The translations under genes and the position numbers were made by a program. From the NCBI RefSeq assembly GCF_001729785.1, contig NZ_CP017183.1:1240001-1304000 (forward strand): a DNA stretch of 64,000 nt, read 5' to 3'. Source of the DNA: Enterobacter hormaechei subsp. xiangfangensis. Its GTDB lineage: Bacteria; Pseudomonadota; Gammaproteobacteria; Enterobacterales; Enterobacteriaceae. Shown here in pieces: positions 18,167 through 27,122 of this stretch (position 1 is its first letter; the number at the start of each line of letters is the position of its first letter). The notes under the pieces were generated by a model. The model was not told the origin of the DNA and did no database searches. It saw only the letters and a list, made by a program, of their open reading frames with translations.

Positions 18167-19327
18167 ATGAGCAATAACCCGTTGATCCCGCAGAGTAAAC
18201 TTCCCAATCTCGGCACGACGATTTTTACGCAGATGAGCGCCCTGGCGCAGCAGCACAACGCCATTAACCTCTCACAAGGTTTCCCGGATTTTGATGGGCC
18301 GAAATATTTGCAGGAGCGTCTGGCGTACCACGTTGCGCAGGGAGCCAACCAGTATGCGCCGATGACCGGCGTGCAGACGTTGCGTGAAGCCATTGCGGAT
18401 AAAACGGCGGAGTTATACGGCCATAAGCCTGACGCGAACAGCGATATTACGGTGACGGCAGGGGCGACCGAAGCGCTGTATGCGGCGATAACCGCCCTGG
18501 TGCGTACGGGTGATGAGGTGATTTGTTTTGACCCGAGCTACGATAGCTACGCCCCGGCGATTGAACTGGCCGGCGGCGTGGTGAAGCGCGTGGCGCTCCA
18601 GCCACCGCATTTTCGCCCTGACTGGCAGGCATTTGCTGCGCTGCTGAGTGACAAAACCCGTCTGGTGATCCTGAATACTCCGCATAATCCGTCGGCGACG
18701 GTGTGGCAAAAAGCCGATTTTGCTGCGCTGTGGCAGGCCATCGCCGAACGTGAAATATATGTTCTGAGCGACGAGGTGTATGAGCATATCTGCTTCGCCG
18801 AAGAGGGGCATGCCAGCGTGCTGGCGCATCCGCAACTTCGCGAGCGTGCAATCGCGGTATCGTCATTTGGCAAAACCTACCATATGACCGGCTGGAAGGT
18901 AGGGTACTGCGTGGCCCCGGCGGCCATTAGCGCTGAGCTGCGCAAAGTGCATCAGTACCTGACGTTTGCCGTGAACACACCGGCTCAGCTGGCGCTGGCG
19001 GATATGCTGCGTGCGGAACCCGGGCATTACCGCGAGCTGCCGCACTTCTATCGTGAACGTCGGGATCTGTTTGTGGCGGCCCTGAGCAAAAGCCGCCTGG
19101 AAATTTTGCCGTCTGAAGGAACCTATTTCCTGCTGGCCGACTACAGCGCGATTTCCGATCTGGACGACGTGAGTTTCTGCCAGTTGTTGACGAAAGAGGT
19201 GGGAGTGGCGGCCATTCCGCTGTCGGTGTTCTGCGCCGATCCCTTCCCGCATAAGCTGATTCGTCTTTGCTTTGCGAAGCAGGAATCGACGCTGCTCGCT
19301 GCGGCAGAGCGTCTGGCGACGCTCTGA
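18167..19327 (+). CDS. ybdL: Methionine aminotransferase (PLP-dependent)
   Basis: Class I/II aminotransferase of 386 residues, the same length as E. coli YbdL. The enzyme prefers methionine, histidine and phenylalanine as amino donors. In this setting it can make methionine from 4-methylthio-2-oxobutyrate, closing the salvage cycle (the MtnE role). The PLP lysine is Lys236 in SSFGKTYHMTGWK; NPSATVW and LSDEVYEHI are the PLP-ring contacts. It is divergent from mtnBCD across a MetJ operator. Confidence 0.95.
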   Translation: MSNNPLIPQSKLPNLGTTIFTQMSALAQQHNAINLSQGFPDFDGPKYLQERLAYHVAQGANQYAPMTGVQTLREAIADKTAELYGHKPDANSDITVTAGATEALYAAITALVRTGDEVICFDPSYDSYAPAIELAGGVVKRVALQPPHFRPDWQAFAALLSDKTRLVILNTPHNPSATVWQKADFAALWQAIAEREIYVLSDEVYEHICFAEEGHASVLAHPQLRERAIAVSSFGKTYHMTGWKVGYCVAPAAISAELRKVHQYLTFAVNTPAQLALADMLRAEPGHYRELPHFYRERRDLFVAALSKSRLEILPSEGTYFLLADYSAISDLDDVSFCQLLTKEVGVAAIPLSVFCADPFPHKLIRLCFAKQESTLLAAAERLATL

Positions 19328-19954
19328 CTATTTCACCGTCCAGGCTTCTGAAAAACGACGGTCTGCGAAGAGTTCGAGCAGACCGTTGATCTGCTTCAGA
19401 CGCAGCACTTCATCGCTGTCCATACCTAACTCCTGGCCAATTTTCTGCTCACTCCAGCCCATAAGCACCAGTTCTCGCACGATTTCTGACATGGCGTTGA
19501 TCTGGTGGCGTCCACGCGCGCGGTTGTGACGAATAGTTGCCGCCATGCGATCGAACTTTTCCTGGCGCGCTTTACGCAGGCAGGTAACAGGGAGGTAACC
19601 TTTAAGCTGGCGCTTCAGGATCGCCCGGTTACTGCCGATATCATGACGGTGAAAACCATCGACAATTTCGTAGTGCTGTGGCGCATTTTCCGTCACAACG
19701 ATAGGTTGTGTGAATCCATCCAGCTCCAGTGACTTGCTGAGCAGCCGCTTTTCCGGCGGCGCGACGTTATTTGGGTTGTAATCGTTAGCGGTGATGTTTG
19801 TCTTTTTTATCCACAATACGCAATCGACGGGCTGATCGCGAAAAGGGCTGATTTCATGTAATGCCTGACGAAACGCATTAATAGCGGCTATTCGCTCTTC
19901 TTCTGAAAGTGCCTGAAGGTACGTTTCCATTTCGGTGATTATTCGTTGTTGCAT
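19328..19954 (-). CDS. ybdM: ParB/Srx-like nuclease-fold protein YbdM
   Basis: Protein of 208 residues, close to E. coli YbdM and to IbrB. The centre has the ParB-like core: NDYNPNNVAPPEKRLL, then LDGFTQPIVV and YEIVDGFHRHDIG, followed by basic RQEKFDRMAATIRHNRARGRH and a helix-turn-helix-like C-terminal part. The ATG at 19954 has a GGGGGA ribosome site. It overlaps the end of ybdN by 16 bases, so the two are translationally linked. The function is unknown; the fold fits nucleic-acid or nucleotide-dependent regulation. Confidence 0.9.
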   Translation of the reverse strand: MQQRIITEMETYLQALSEEERIAAINAFRQALHEISPFRDQPVDCVLWIKKTNITANDYNPNNVAPPEKRLLSKSLELDGFTQPIVVTENAPQHYEIVDGFHRHDIGSNRAILKRQLKGYLPVTCLRKARQEKFDRMAATIRHNRARGRHQINAMSEIVRELVLMGWSEQKIGQELGMDSDEVLRLKQINGLLELFADRRFSEAWTVK

Positions 19955-21162
19955 AAAATCCCCCATTCCTTGCGTTTTGCTTTCACTCTGTCGCTGTAGC
20001 GCTGATAGTGTTTAGGCTTATTTGGGCTAAACGAAAGTGCCCGGCACCAATAGTCATTGTTGAGTAAAACCTTACAAATGCGTCGCCAGGAAGGGATATC
20101 TTTTGCACCAATGTCACCCTCCTGCGTGTCGGGAATATCGTTCATGCCTCGCTTTTGATACCAGTGGAGATAAACCGCGATTTTGTTGCGGTAATGTTCC
20201 GCCGTATTTTGCGGCATGCTGTCGAGTAACAGCATGGCGTATTCGCGCCAGCCGAGATGGTCTGGTTTCAGGATCTTCCGGTGGCCATAAAAATGGTTAT
20301 CGTGCCCGGCATAAATACCTCCGCTTCGCACGCCGCAGGCGCGTTCACACATCGCCGCCCAGCGTTCGGGTTCAATGACATGATAGAGCCACAAGCCCTG
20401 ACGCTGTTCCGGGCCAAACGGTTCGCAGATGCGCATATAACGCGGCGGCACCCCCGCCTTGTACATCAGGTCGTATAACGGGTTATAGCAACATTTTGAT
20501 TTCGCGAACCACGTCCAGATGTCGGCGGTTTTCCAGTCGTACAAGGGGTAGATATACCAGGCGTGCCCACCCGGGGCGACGGTCGTCCAGGGTTTATCGT
20601 CAGAAAAGCGCTGCTTACGCGCCGACGCGATAGCCAGAAAGCGGTTGTAAGATTCATCGGCGCGGATCCCCACCATGACGGCGGCAGGACGTTTTTGTGC
20701 ATACCATTCGGCAAACTCGCGCACGAAGGCTTCAAACGTCATTCCCTGCTGATAAAAATCGAAATAGTGGTAATCGGTAATGGCGTCTTCCGGTGGCTGG
20801 CGAACCCAGTTTGTCCCGGGTTCCCAGCACTGCCATTCAGGTTGAAACTGTGACAGGGCGTTCTGGGTCGTGAGCGGAAGCGCTACCCACCAGAACTGAT
20901 GGATAACATCCCGATACAGCGTTCTCATCGTGTCAACATGCTGAATGGTTGAGGAGAATTGCGCTTCCCAGTCCAGAAAGATGACATCTATTTTTCGCTT
21001 TAATTGCCGTGCTTTCTGGGCAACGAGATGCAGCATCACGGTAGAATCTTTTCCACCGGAAAAGGAAACGCAGACCCTGGAGAAATTGTTAAGCGTCCAG
21101 TCTATGCGTTCCGCAGAAGCGTCTAAAACATTTTCCTGTAAAGGGATTTTATAGATCGACAT
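19939..21162 (-). CDS. ybdN: PAPS-reductase-like (DUF3440) protein YbdN
   Basis: Protein of 407 residues similar to E. coli YbdN (406) and to IbrA. The N-terminal PP-loop ATP-binding motif is VSFSGGKDSTVMLHLVA. A PAPS-reductase-like domain follows, then the DUF3440 region with many Trp, Tyr and Cys residues (KSKCCYNPLYDLMYKAG, ERACGVRSGGIYAG). It probably adenylates or thiolates a substrate, but none is known. The ATG at 21162 gives MSIYKIPLQENVLDA, the conserved start. It is paired with ybdM, and ybdO lies upstream on the same strand. Confidence 0.9.
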   Translation of the reverse strand: MSIYKIPLQENVLDASAERIDWTLNNFSRVCVSFSGGKDSTVMLHLVAQKARQLKRKIDVIFLDWEAQFSSTIQHVDTMRTLYRDVIHQFWWVALPLTTQNALSQFQPEWQCWEPGTNWVRQPPEDAITDYHYFDFYQQGMTFEAFVREFAEWYAQKRPAAVMVGIRADESYNRFLAIASARKQRFSDDKPWTTVAPGGHAWYIYPLYDWKTADIWTWFAKSKCCYNPLYDLMYKAGVPPRYMRICEPFGPEQRQGLWLYHVIEPERWAAMCERACGVRSGGIYAGHDNHFYGHRKILKPDHLGWREYAMLLLDSMPQNTAEHYRNKIAVYLHWYQKRGMNDIPDTQEGDIGAKDIPSWRRICKVLLNNDYWCRALSFSPNKPKHYQRYSDRVKAKRKEWGILCNNE

Positions 21163-21290
21163 GATTAATCGCGTCCTGCGTGTTAAATGTCTGGAAAAAA
21201 ACAAAACGATATTATGGAATTATTTGTCCTTAATTTCACGGGGGCATTTTCTTCGGGTTGCCTTATTTGCATTCACCATGCAAATGTATT

Positions 21291-22211
21291 TTACGCAGAC
21301 GGCGGAGAAACGCAGAGCTTATGCATTTTTTCAATGAATGTTGAAAAAACAGTGCTATTCAGTGATGAACGGCTGTAGAGCATATAGATCTTTAATTCAG
21401 GCAGCTCAAACGGTGGCTCAAGCCTTTTTAATTTCAACGGTTCTTTATATGTTTCATAGATCGACACGGGGATGAAGCCTAACAGATCAGATGAACAGAC
21501 CATGGAGATGAGAGAGCTAAGGGAGTCCGTACGAAAAGCAATATTTCTTTCCGGAAACGCGTCATTTGCGCGACTCTGAAACTCTTTTACACCCGGATGA
21601 GCACTCTGGTAAAAAGTGAATTTCTCCTGGTATAGCACTTCCAGCGTGACTGCGTCAGCGAGCCTTGGGTGGTCTGCTCTACAGATTAAGGCTATCGGCA
21701 CCGTGGTGAAGTGGGTGCAGACCACAGAGCGATTGTGGATAGGTGCGATAGAGAAGATGAGATCGGCCTTACGATAGGCCAACAAATCTTCCGCTGATTC
21801 GGAGGAAATGAGCATGTCTCTTTGCTCTATCTCATAACTCTCTTCAGATATTAAAAGCTTCAACGGTTCGAGCATCGAACCAGGAGACACCATTTGAGAG
21901 CAATAGATAACAAACTTTTTTTTGATGTCCGAGTGATGCATCATGTTGATCGTCTGCTCAAGCTGATTGAGATTTTTTTCCAGATGATGATGCAGGTTGG
22001 TACCTACCGTGGTTGGCGTAATTCCCTTCCCTGAACGGATAAACAGGGGGTCATTAAGCTGACCGCGCAGGCGTTGCAGCGACTGGCTGACGGCGGATGG
22101 CGTGATATAAAGCGTCTCGGCAGCCCTACTGATACTGAGATGTTGGTAAATGCATTCGAAGATGACTAACAGATTGAGATCGAATTTTTTTAGGTCGTAG
22201 AGGTTTGCCAT
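21291..22211 (-). CDS. ybdO: LysR-family regulator YbdO
   Basis: Protein of 306 residues (E. coli YbdO has 300). The N-terminal winged helix-turn-helix, MANLYDLKKFDLNLLVIFEC then SISRAAETLYITPSAVSQSLQRLR, is almost identical to the E. coli protein. The effector domain is more divergent. It lies upstream of ybdN/ybdM on the same strand with a 128-base gap, so it may regulate them. The protein is notably low in GC compared with the mtn block, as is its upstream region. Confidence 0.9.
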   Translation of the reverse strand: MANLYDLKKFDLNLLVIFECIYQHLSISRAAETLYITPSAVSQSLQRLRGQLNDPLFIRSGKGITPTTVGTNLHHHLEKNLNQLEQTINMMHHSDIKKKFVIYCSQMVSPGSMLEPLKLLISEESYEIEQRDMLISSESAEDLLAYRKADLIFSIAPIHNRSVVCTHFTTVPIALICRADHPRLADAVTLEVLYQEKFTFYQSAHPGVKEFQSRANDAFPERNIAFRTDSLSSLISMVCSSDLLGFIPVSIYETYKEPLKLKRLEPPFELPELKIYMLYSRSSLNSTVFSTFIEKMHKLCVSPPSA

Positions 22212-22446
22212 GTTTCGTCCTGAGTGAGTTGAGTTTGCTGTCGTTATCCCATCCTGGAGTACGACAGAGCGAAGTTACCCTTTACAATCCGTGTGAATAA
22301 CTCGCTTAATTTAAAATTTAAGTGATCTTAATATATCACGGCTTTGGATTATTGAAACATAACTTCAAGACTAATTAAGATAATTTTATCTTTAAAGTTT
22401 GATTGAATTATTTGAATGAAAAGTGGTGTTTATATATAGCGTGAAA
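22212..22446. other. AT-rich ybdO upstream region
   Basis: No credible gene. The stretch 22290-22440 is strongly AT-rich, unlike the flanking genes, and would contain the ybdO promoter on the minus strand. E. coli has dsbG in this interval; no dsbG remnant was recognised. Confidence 0.6.
22412..22440 (+). promoter_or_regulatory. Candidate promoter of the structured RNA upstream of ahpC
   Basis: TTGAAT (22412-22417) and TATAGC (22435-22440) are 17 bases apart. A start near 22447 would give a transcript of about 240 bases ending at the terminator at 22662-22685. Confidence 0.4.
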
Positions 22447-22686
22447 CCCATAATGAAATTAAATTTATAATCTTTCAGAGACCTCTTCGATACTGCCTAT
22501 CACAGCCATAGGCAGGACTATCCCTCTTATGCATTGCTCAATGCGCGCAGGGGTGCTGTAATCAAAGCGCTGTTACGGCCTTGATACAAGGTATGTAGAG
22601 CGCAACGCAACGCCAGCTTCGGCTGGCACTGAATGTACCTGCGGGGAATTCAGGTATCAGGGCCGCCCGTTGAGGCGGCTTTTTTA
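22447..22686 (+). ncRNA. Candidate structured non-coding RNA with terminator
   Basis: The stretch has no open reading frame of note but dense complementary segments. A hairpin CTGCCTAT/ATAGGCAG is at 22493-22515, and GCATT/AATGC at 22531-22544. An 11-bp long-range helix joins GGCCTTGATAC (22577-22587) to GTATCAGGGCC (22654-22664). Inside it are GCCAGC-TTCG-GCTGGC (22612-22627), a UUCG tetraloop hairpin, and CTGAAT/ATTCAG (22629-22653), which abuts the closing helix. A rho-independent terminator follows. It may be a small RNA or a cis-acting leader of ahpC. No known family was recognised; a phage-type antisense RNA remnant is an alternative. Confidence 0.5.
22662..22685 (+). terminator. Rho-independent terminator of the candidate RNA
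   Basis: GCCGCC (22662-22667), loop CGTTGA, GGCGGC (22674-22679), then six T (22680-22685). The first three bases also belong to the long-range helix 22577-22664, so the two structures compete. It lies about 150 bases before the ahpC start. Confidence 0.8.
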
Positions 22687-22832
22687 CTTTCAGGCTTTCC
22701 TGTAAAAGGTTCACCTTGCTGTCTTGTTGCTGTTGTAAGGTTTGGCTGATTGATTTGATAAAGCATACGCATTAGCCCCGATGGATAAAGTTGGTTACCT
22801 TACATCTCAACGAAAACACGGAGGAAGTACAG

Positions 22833-23396
22833 ATGTCTTTGATTAACACTAAAATTAAACCTTTCAAAAACCAGGCGTTCAAAAACGGTGAGTTCATCGA
22901 AGTAACCGAGAAAGATATCGAAGGCCGCTGGAGCGTGTTCTTCTTCTATCCGGCTGACTTCACCTTCGTTTGCCCGACCGAACTGGGCGACGTGGCAGAC
23001 CACTACGAAGAACTGCAAAAGCTGGGCGTAGACGTTTACTCTGTTTCTACCGATACCCACTTCACCCACAAAGCGTGGCACAGCAGCTCTGAAACTATCG
23101 CGAAAATCAAATACGCGATGATCGGCGACCCGACTGGCGCCCTGACCCGTAACTTCGACAACATGCGTGAAGATGAAGGCCTGGCAGACCGCGCGACCTT
23201 CGTTGTTGACCCGCAGGGCATTATCCAGGCTATCGAAGTTACCGCTGAAGGTATCGGCCGTGATGCATCTGACCTGCTGCGCAAAGTGAAAGCGGCTCAG
23301 TACGTTGCTTCTCACCCAGGCGAAGTGTGCCCGGCGAAATGGAAAGAAGGCGAAGCGACGCTGGCGCCATCTCTGGACCTGGTCGGCAAGATCTAA
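22833..23396 (+). CDS. ahpC: Alkyl hydroperoxide reductase, peroxiredoxin subunit
   Basis: Typical 2-Cys peroxiredoxin of 187 residues. It reduces hydrogen peroxide and organic hydroperoxides in the cytoplasm and is re-reduced by AhpF. The peroxidatic Cys47 is in [10 protein letters not shown] and the resolving Cys166 in [11 protein letters not shown] 22833 has a strong GGAGGAAG site; the frame is open upstream without one. OxyR activation is expected from the family, and the region 22755-22800 contains GATA/TTAG-like repeats that could be an OxyR site, but this was not resolved. Codon use is strongly biased, as in highly expressed genes. Confidence 0.97.
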   Translation: MSLINTKIKPFKNQAFKNGEFIEVTEKDIEGRWSVFFFYPADFTFVCPTELGDVADHYEELQKLGVDVYSVSTDTHFTHKAWHSSSETIAKIKYAMIGDPTGALTRNFDNMREDEGLADRATFVVDPQGIIQAIEVTAEGIGRDASDLLRKVKAAQYVASHPGEVCPAKWKEGEATLAPSLDLVGKI

Positions 23397-23397
23397 A

Positions 23398-23524
23398 TTT
23401 CCGTCGTTTTTCACGCCATAGCTGCGTTGGCGTCGCCTGCTCACCCCGGTCACTTACTTTAGTAAGCTCCCGGGGATTCTCAGGCTAGCCGCCTTGCTCT
23501 GACGCGAAATACTTTGGAAATTGT
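23398..23524. repeat. ERIC element between ahpC and ahpF
   Basis: About 127 bases matching the enterobacterial repetitive intergenic consensus. The central inverted core contains CCCCGGTCACTTACTTTAGT and AAGCTCCCGGGGATTCTCAG, the sequences targeted by ERIC fingerprinting. The flanks are CACGCCATAGCTGCGTTGGC on the left and TTGCTCTGACGCGAAATACT on the right. As RNA it forms a long hairpin. It sits just after the ahpC stop, inside what is otherwise the ahpCF operon. Confidence 0.92.
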
Positions 23525-23531
23525 TTCAGTC

Positions 23532-23552
23532 ATGGGCGCTCCCCGCGCCCAT
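23532..23552 (+). terminator. GC-rich hairpin after ERIC, before ahpF
   Basis: ATGGGCGC (23532-23539), loop TCCCC, GCGCCCAT (23545-23552), then a T-poor stretch. It could be an imperfect terminator that lowers read-through from ahpC to ahpF. A second inverted repeat, CATGATGCAAG (23566-23576) with CTTGCATGATG (23605-23615), follows just before the ahpF ribosome site. Confidence 0.45.
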
Positions 23553-23638
23553 TTCATTCCAGCACCATGATGCAAGTTGCATTCAGGCAGCCCGTATAAG
23601 GCGGCTTGCATGATGACGTTTTAAGAGAGGGAAGAATA

Positions 23639-25204
23639 ATGCTCGACACTAACATGAAAACCCAGCTCAAGGCCTACCTTGAGAAACTGACCAAACCTGT
23701 TGAGCTGATTGCCACGCTGGACGACAGCGCGAAATCGGCAGAAATCAAAGCACTGCTGACAGAGATTGCTGAGCTGTCGCCGAAAGTGACCTTCAAAGAA
23801 GACAACACGCTGGCAGTCCGTAAGCCTTCTTTCCTGATCGCCAACCCAGGGTCTGACCAGGGGCCGCGTTTCGCGGGCTCTCCGCTGGGGCACGAATTTA
23901 CGTCCCTGGTGCTGGCGCTGCTGTGGACCGGTGGTCATCCGTCAAAAGAAGCGCAGGCGCTGCTGGAGCAGATCCGCGATATCGACGGTGATTTTGAGTT
24001 TGAAACCTATTACTCGCTCTCCTGCCACAACTGCCCGGACGTGGTGCAGGCGCTGAACCTGATGTCAGTCCTCAACCCACGCATTAAGCACACGGCGATT
24101 GACGGCGGTACGTTCCAGAACGAAATCACCGAGCGCAACGTGATGGGCGTTCCGGCGGTTTACCTGAATGGCCAGGAGTTCGGCCAGGGGCGCATGACGC
24201 TGACCGAAATCGTCGCCAAAGTGGATACCGGCGCAGAAAAACGCGCGGCGGAAGAGCTGAACCAACGCGATGCTTATGACGTGCTGATTGTTGGCTCAGG
24301 CCCGGCGGGCGCGGCGGCAGCGGTCTACTCCGCACGTAAAGGGATCCGTACCGGTCTGATGGGCGAGCGTTTCGGTGGTCAGGTTCTGGATACCGTAGAC
24401 ATTGAAAACTACATTTCCGTGCCGAAAACCGAAGGCCAGAAGCTGGCCGGTGCGTTGAAAGCGCACGTCAGCGACTACGACGTGGATGTCATTGACAGCC
24501 AGAGCGCCAGCAAACTGGTTCCGGCGGCGGTCGAGGGTGGTTTGCACCAGATTGAAACGGCGTCCGGCGCGGTGCTGAAGGCGCGCAGCGTGATCATTGC
24601 CACCGGCGCGAAATGGCGCAACATGAACGTCCCGGGCGAAGATCAGTATCGCACCAAAGGCGTGACCTATTGCCCCCACTGTGACGGCCCGCTGTTCAAA
24701 GGTAAACGCGTCGCGGTGATCGGCGGCGGTAACTCCGGCGTGGAAGCGGCTATCGATCTGGCGGGAATTGTGGAACACGTTACCCTGCTGGAGTTCGCTC
24801 CGGAGATGAAAGCGGACCAGGTGTTGCAGGATAAGGTGCGTAGCCTGAATAACGTCGACATTGTGCTCAATGCCCAGACGACAGAAGTGAAAGGCGACGG
24901 CAGCAAAGTGACTGGTCTGGAATACCGTGACCGCGTGAGCGGCGATATCCACAGCGTAGCGCTGGCAGGGATCTTTGTTCAGATTGGCCTGCTGCCAAAC
25001 ACCACCTGGCTGGAAGGCGCTATTGAGCGTAACCGCATGGGCGAGATCATCATCGATGCGAAATGCGAAACCAGCGTGAAGGGCGTATTTGCGGCGGGCG
25101 ACTGCACCACCGTGCCGTACAAACAGATCATCATCGCTACCGGTGAAGGTGCGAAAGCGTCGCTGAGCTCGTTTGATTACCTGATCCGCACCAAAACTGC
25201 ATAA
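23639..25204 (+). CDS. ahpF: Alkyl hydroperoxide reductase, NADH-dependent flavoprotein subunit
   Basis: Protein of 521 residues, the E. coli length. The N-terminal double thioredoxin-like domain has a redox pair in [11 protein letters not shown]. The thioredoxin-reductase-like part has the FAD motif [18 protein letters not shown], the second redox pair in [11 protein letters not shown], the NAD(P) motif [17 protein letters not shown], and [16 protein letters not shown] near the end. Electrons pass from NADH through FAD to AhpC. ATG 23639 has an AGAGGGAAG site; the frame runs 11 codons further upstream into the inverted repeat. Expression relative to ahpC may be set by the ERIC and hairpins upstream. 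Confidence 0.97.
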   Translation: MLDTNMKTQLKAYLEKLTKPVELIATLDDSAKSAEIKALLTEIAELSPKVTFKEDNTLAVRKPSFLIANPGSDQGPRFAGSPLGHEFTSLVLALLWTGGHPSKEAQALLEQIRDIDGDFEFETYYSLSCHNCPDVVQALNLMSVLNPRIKHTAIDGGTFQNEITERNVMGVPAVYLNGQEFGQGRMTLTEIVAKVDTGAEKRAAEELNQRDAYDVLIVGSGPAGAAAAVYSARKGIRTGLMGERFGGQVLDTVDIENYISVPKTEGQKLAGALKAHVSDYDVDVIDSQSASKLVPAAVEGGLHQIETASGAVLKARSVIIATGAKWRNMNVPGEDQYRTKGVTYCPHCDGPLFKGKRVAVIGGGNSGVEAAIDLAGIVEHVTLLEFAPEMKADQVLQDKVRSLNNVDIVLNAQTTEVKGDGSKVTGLEYRDRVSGDIHSVALAGIFVQIGLLPNTTWLEGAIERNRMGEIIIDAKCETSVKGVFAAGDCTTVPYKQIIIATGEGAKASLSSFDYLIRTKTA

Positions 25205-25235
25205 TAAAAGAAAGCAAGACGACACCTGCAATGCC

Positions 25236-25265
25236 AGAGGCCACCTAAAGGTGGCCTCTTTTTTT
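25236..25265 (+). terminator. Rho-independent terminator of ahpF
   Basis: AGAGGCCACC, loop TAAA, GGTGGCCTCT, then a run of T to 25265. A 10-bp stem with a seven-T tail; it abuts the stop codon of convergent uspG. Confidence 0.92.
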
Positions 25266-25692
25266 ATCTGACGACCATCACCGGAATGTGGGTGTGGCGG
25301 ATCACGCTGGAGGCGTTCGACCCCAGCAGGTGAGTGGTGATGGAAGGGTTACGTGAACCAATCACTACCACGTCGGCATTTAATTCCCCGGCAAGCTCAT
25401 TAACGGCGTCGCGCACGCTACCGAACCGGACGTGGGTTTTGATGCGGGAAGGATCGATGCTGAAGTGCCCGACCATGGTTTGCAGGCGCGTCTCGGCTTC
25501 GTGCTGTAAATGCTCTTCAAAACGACGCACATCAGCAGCGAAACGATGCAGGCTCAGGCTGGCAGAGCCCGGCAAAACATGCAGAAGATGAATAATTCCG
25601 TCCTGCTGCGCGAGAAATTCCGCGTGACGTATAGCCTTATCACTCAGTTCCATTTCAAAAACATCAACCGGCATAATGATTGTTTGATACAT
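25264..25692 (-). CDS. uspG: Universal stress protein G
   Basis: Protein of 142 residues identical in length and very close to E. coli UspG (YbdQ): [20 protein letters not shown] at the N-terminus and [27 protein letters not shown] near the end, which holds the ATP-binding G-x2-G-x9-G(S/T) type motif. It is a cytoplasmic stress protein that is adenylated and phosphorylated in E. coli. It is convergent with ahpF and divergent from ybdR. Confidence 0.95.
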   Translation of the reverse strand: MYQTIIMPVDVFEMELSDKAIRHAEFLAQQDGIIHLLHVLPGSASLSLHRFAADVRRFEEHLQHEAETRLQTMVGHFSIDPSRIKTHVRFGSVRDAVNELAGELNADVVVIGSRNPSITTHLLGSNASSVIRHTHIPVMVVR

Positions 25693-25873
25693 AACCGTTT
25701 CTCCTTGTTAATAAACGCTGAAATCATTCAACCACAAAATATAAATGGTTTCTGTAATCCCGACAGCACTTTTTTATCTCGCCAGGATAAATCTCAAAAC
25801 AGCCGGATTCCGGGGCAGATCCCGAGAGGTAGCTACCCTTTTATAAGCTTACCCACACCCTTTCGGAGGTTGC

Positions 25874-27112
25874 ATGAAAGCTCTCACCTATCACGGTCCA
25901 CATCATGTTCGGGTCGATAATGTCCCCGATCCGGGCATCGAACAGCCTGACGATATCATCCTGCGCGTAACGGCCACGGCGATCTGTGGTTCTGATTTGC
26001 ATCTTTATCGCGGAAAAATTCCCAAGGTCCAGCATGGCGATATCTTTGGTCATGAATTTATGGGCGAGGTGGTGGAGTGCGGGAGCGAAGTGAAGAACGT
26101 GCAGAAAGGTGACCGGGTGGTGATCCCGTTTGTAATTGCCTGCGGTGACTGCTTCTTTTGCCAGATGCAACAGTACGCGGCCTGCGAAAACACGAATCGC
26201 GGGCAGGGCGCGGCGCTGAACAAAAAGCAAATTCCCGCCCCTGCCGCGCTGTTTGGCTACAGCCATCTTTACGGCGGCGTGCCGGGCGGACAGGCGGAGT
26301 ATGTGCGCGTCCCGAAAGGCAACGTGGGGCCGTTTAAAGTGCCTCAGCTGCTGTCTGACGACAAAGCGCTTTTCCTGTCAGATATTCTGCCTACCGCCTG
26401 GCAGGCGGCGAAAAATGCGCAGATTCAGAGAGGCTCCAGCGTCGCCGTATTCGGGGCCGGGCCGGTGGGGCTACTGACCATTGCCTGCGCGCGGCTTCTC
26501 GGCGCAGAGCAGATTTTTGTGGTTGATCATCATCCCTATCGACTGCGGTTTGCCCAGGAGCGCTACGGCGCGATCCCGATTAACTTTGATGACGATAACG
26601 ACGCGGCGGAGAAAATCATTGAGCAAACGGCCGGACAGCGCGGAGTGGATGCGGTGATTGATGCCGTCGGGTTTGAGGCCAAAGGCAGCACCACGGAAAC
26701 GATCCTCAGTAACCTGAAAATTGAAGGCAGCAGCGGCAAAGCCCTGCGCCAGTGCATTGCTGCGGTGCGGCGCGGAGGCGTGGTCAGCGTGCCGGGCGTG
26801 TATGCCGGTTTTATACACGGCTTCCTGTTTGGCGATGCTTTCGATAAAGGGCTGAGCTTTAAGATGGGGCAGACCCACGTCCATGCCTGGCTGGGAGAGC
26901 TGCTGCCGCTTATCGAAAAAGGGCTGCTTACACCGGAAGATATTGTCACCCACTATCTTCCGCTGTCTGATGCGGAGCGCGCCTATAAAATCTTCGAAAA
27001 ACGGGAGGAGGAGTGCCGCAAGGTGATCCTGGTGCCTGGTGCAGACACCCCGGAGGCAGCGCAGCAGAAAGTGAAGGGACTGGTAAATGCCTTCCCCGGC
27101 GGCGTTGTGTGA
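25874..27112 (+). CDS. ybdR: Zinc-dependent alcohol dehydrogenase YbdR
   Basis: MDR-family protein of 412 residues, like E. coli YbdR (412), related to glutathione-independent formaldehyde dehydrogenases. The catalytic zinc ligands are in [14 protein letters not shown] and [10 protein letters not shown]. Structural-zinc cysteines are in [17 protein letters not shown]. The NAD-binding motif is [11 protein letters not shown]. The substrate is not established. ATG 25874 follows TTTCGGAGGTTGC, a strong ribosome site. It is divergent from uspG. Confidence 0.94.
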   Translation: MKALTYHGPHHVRVDNVPDPGIEQPDDIILRVTATAICGSDLHLYRGKIPKVQHGDIFGHEFMGEVVECGSEVKNVQKGDRVVIPFVIACGDCFFCQMQQYAACENTNRGQGAALNKKQIPAPAALFGYSHLYGGVPGGQAEYVRVPKGNVGPFKVPQLLSDDKALFLSDILPTAWQAAKNAQIQRGSSVAVFGAGPVGLLTIACARLLGAEQIFVVDHHPYRLRFAQERYGAIPINFDDDNDAAEKIIEQTAGQRGVDAVIDAVGFEAKGSTTETILSNLKIEGSSGKALRQCIAAVRRGGVVSVPGVYAGFIHGFLFGDAFDKGLSFKMGQTHVHAWLGELLPLIEKGLLTPEDIVTHYLPLSDAERAYKIFEKREEECRKVILVPGADTPEAAQQKVKGLVNAFPGGVV

Positions 27113-27122
27113 GGTTCCTCAC

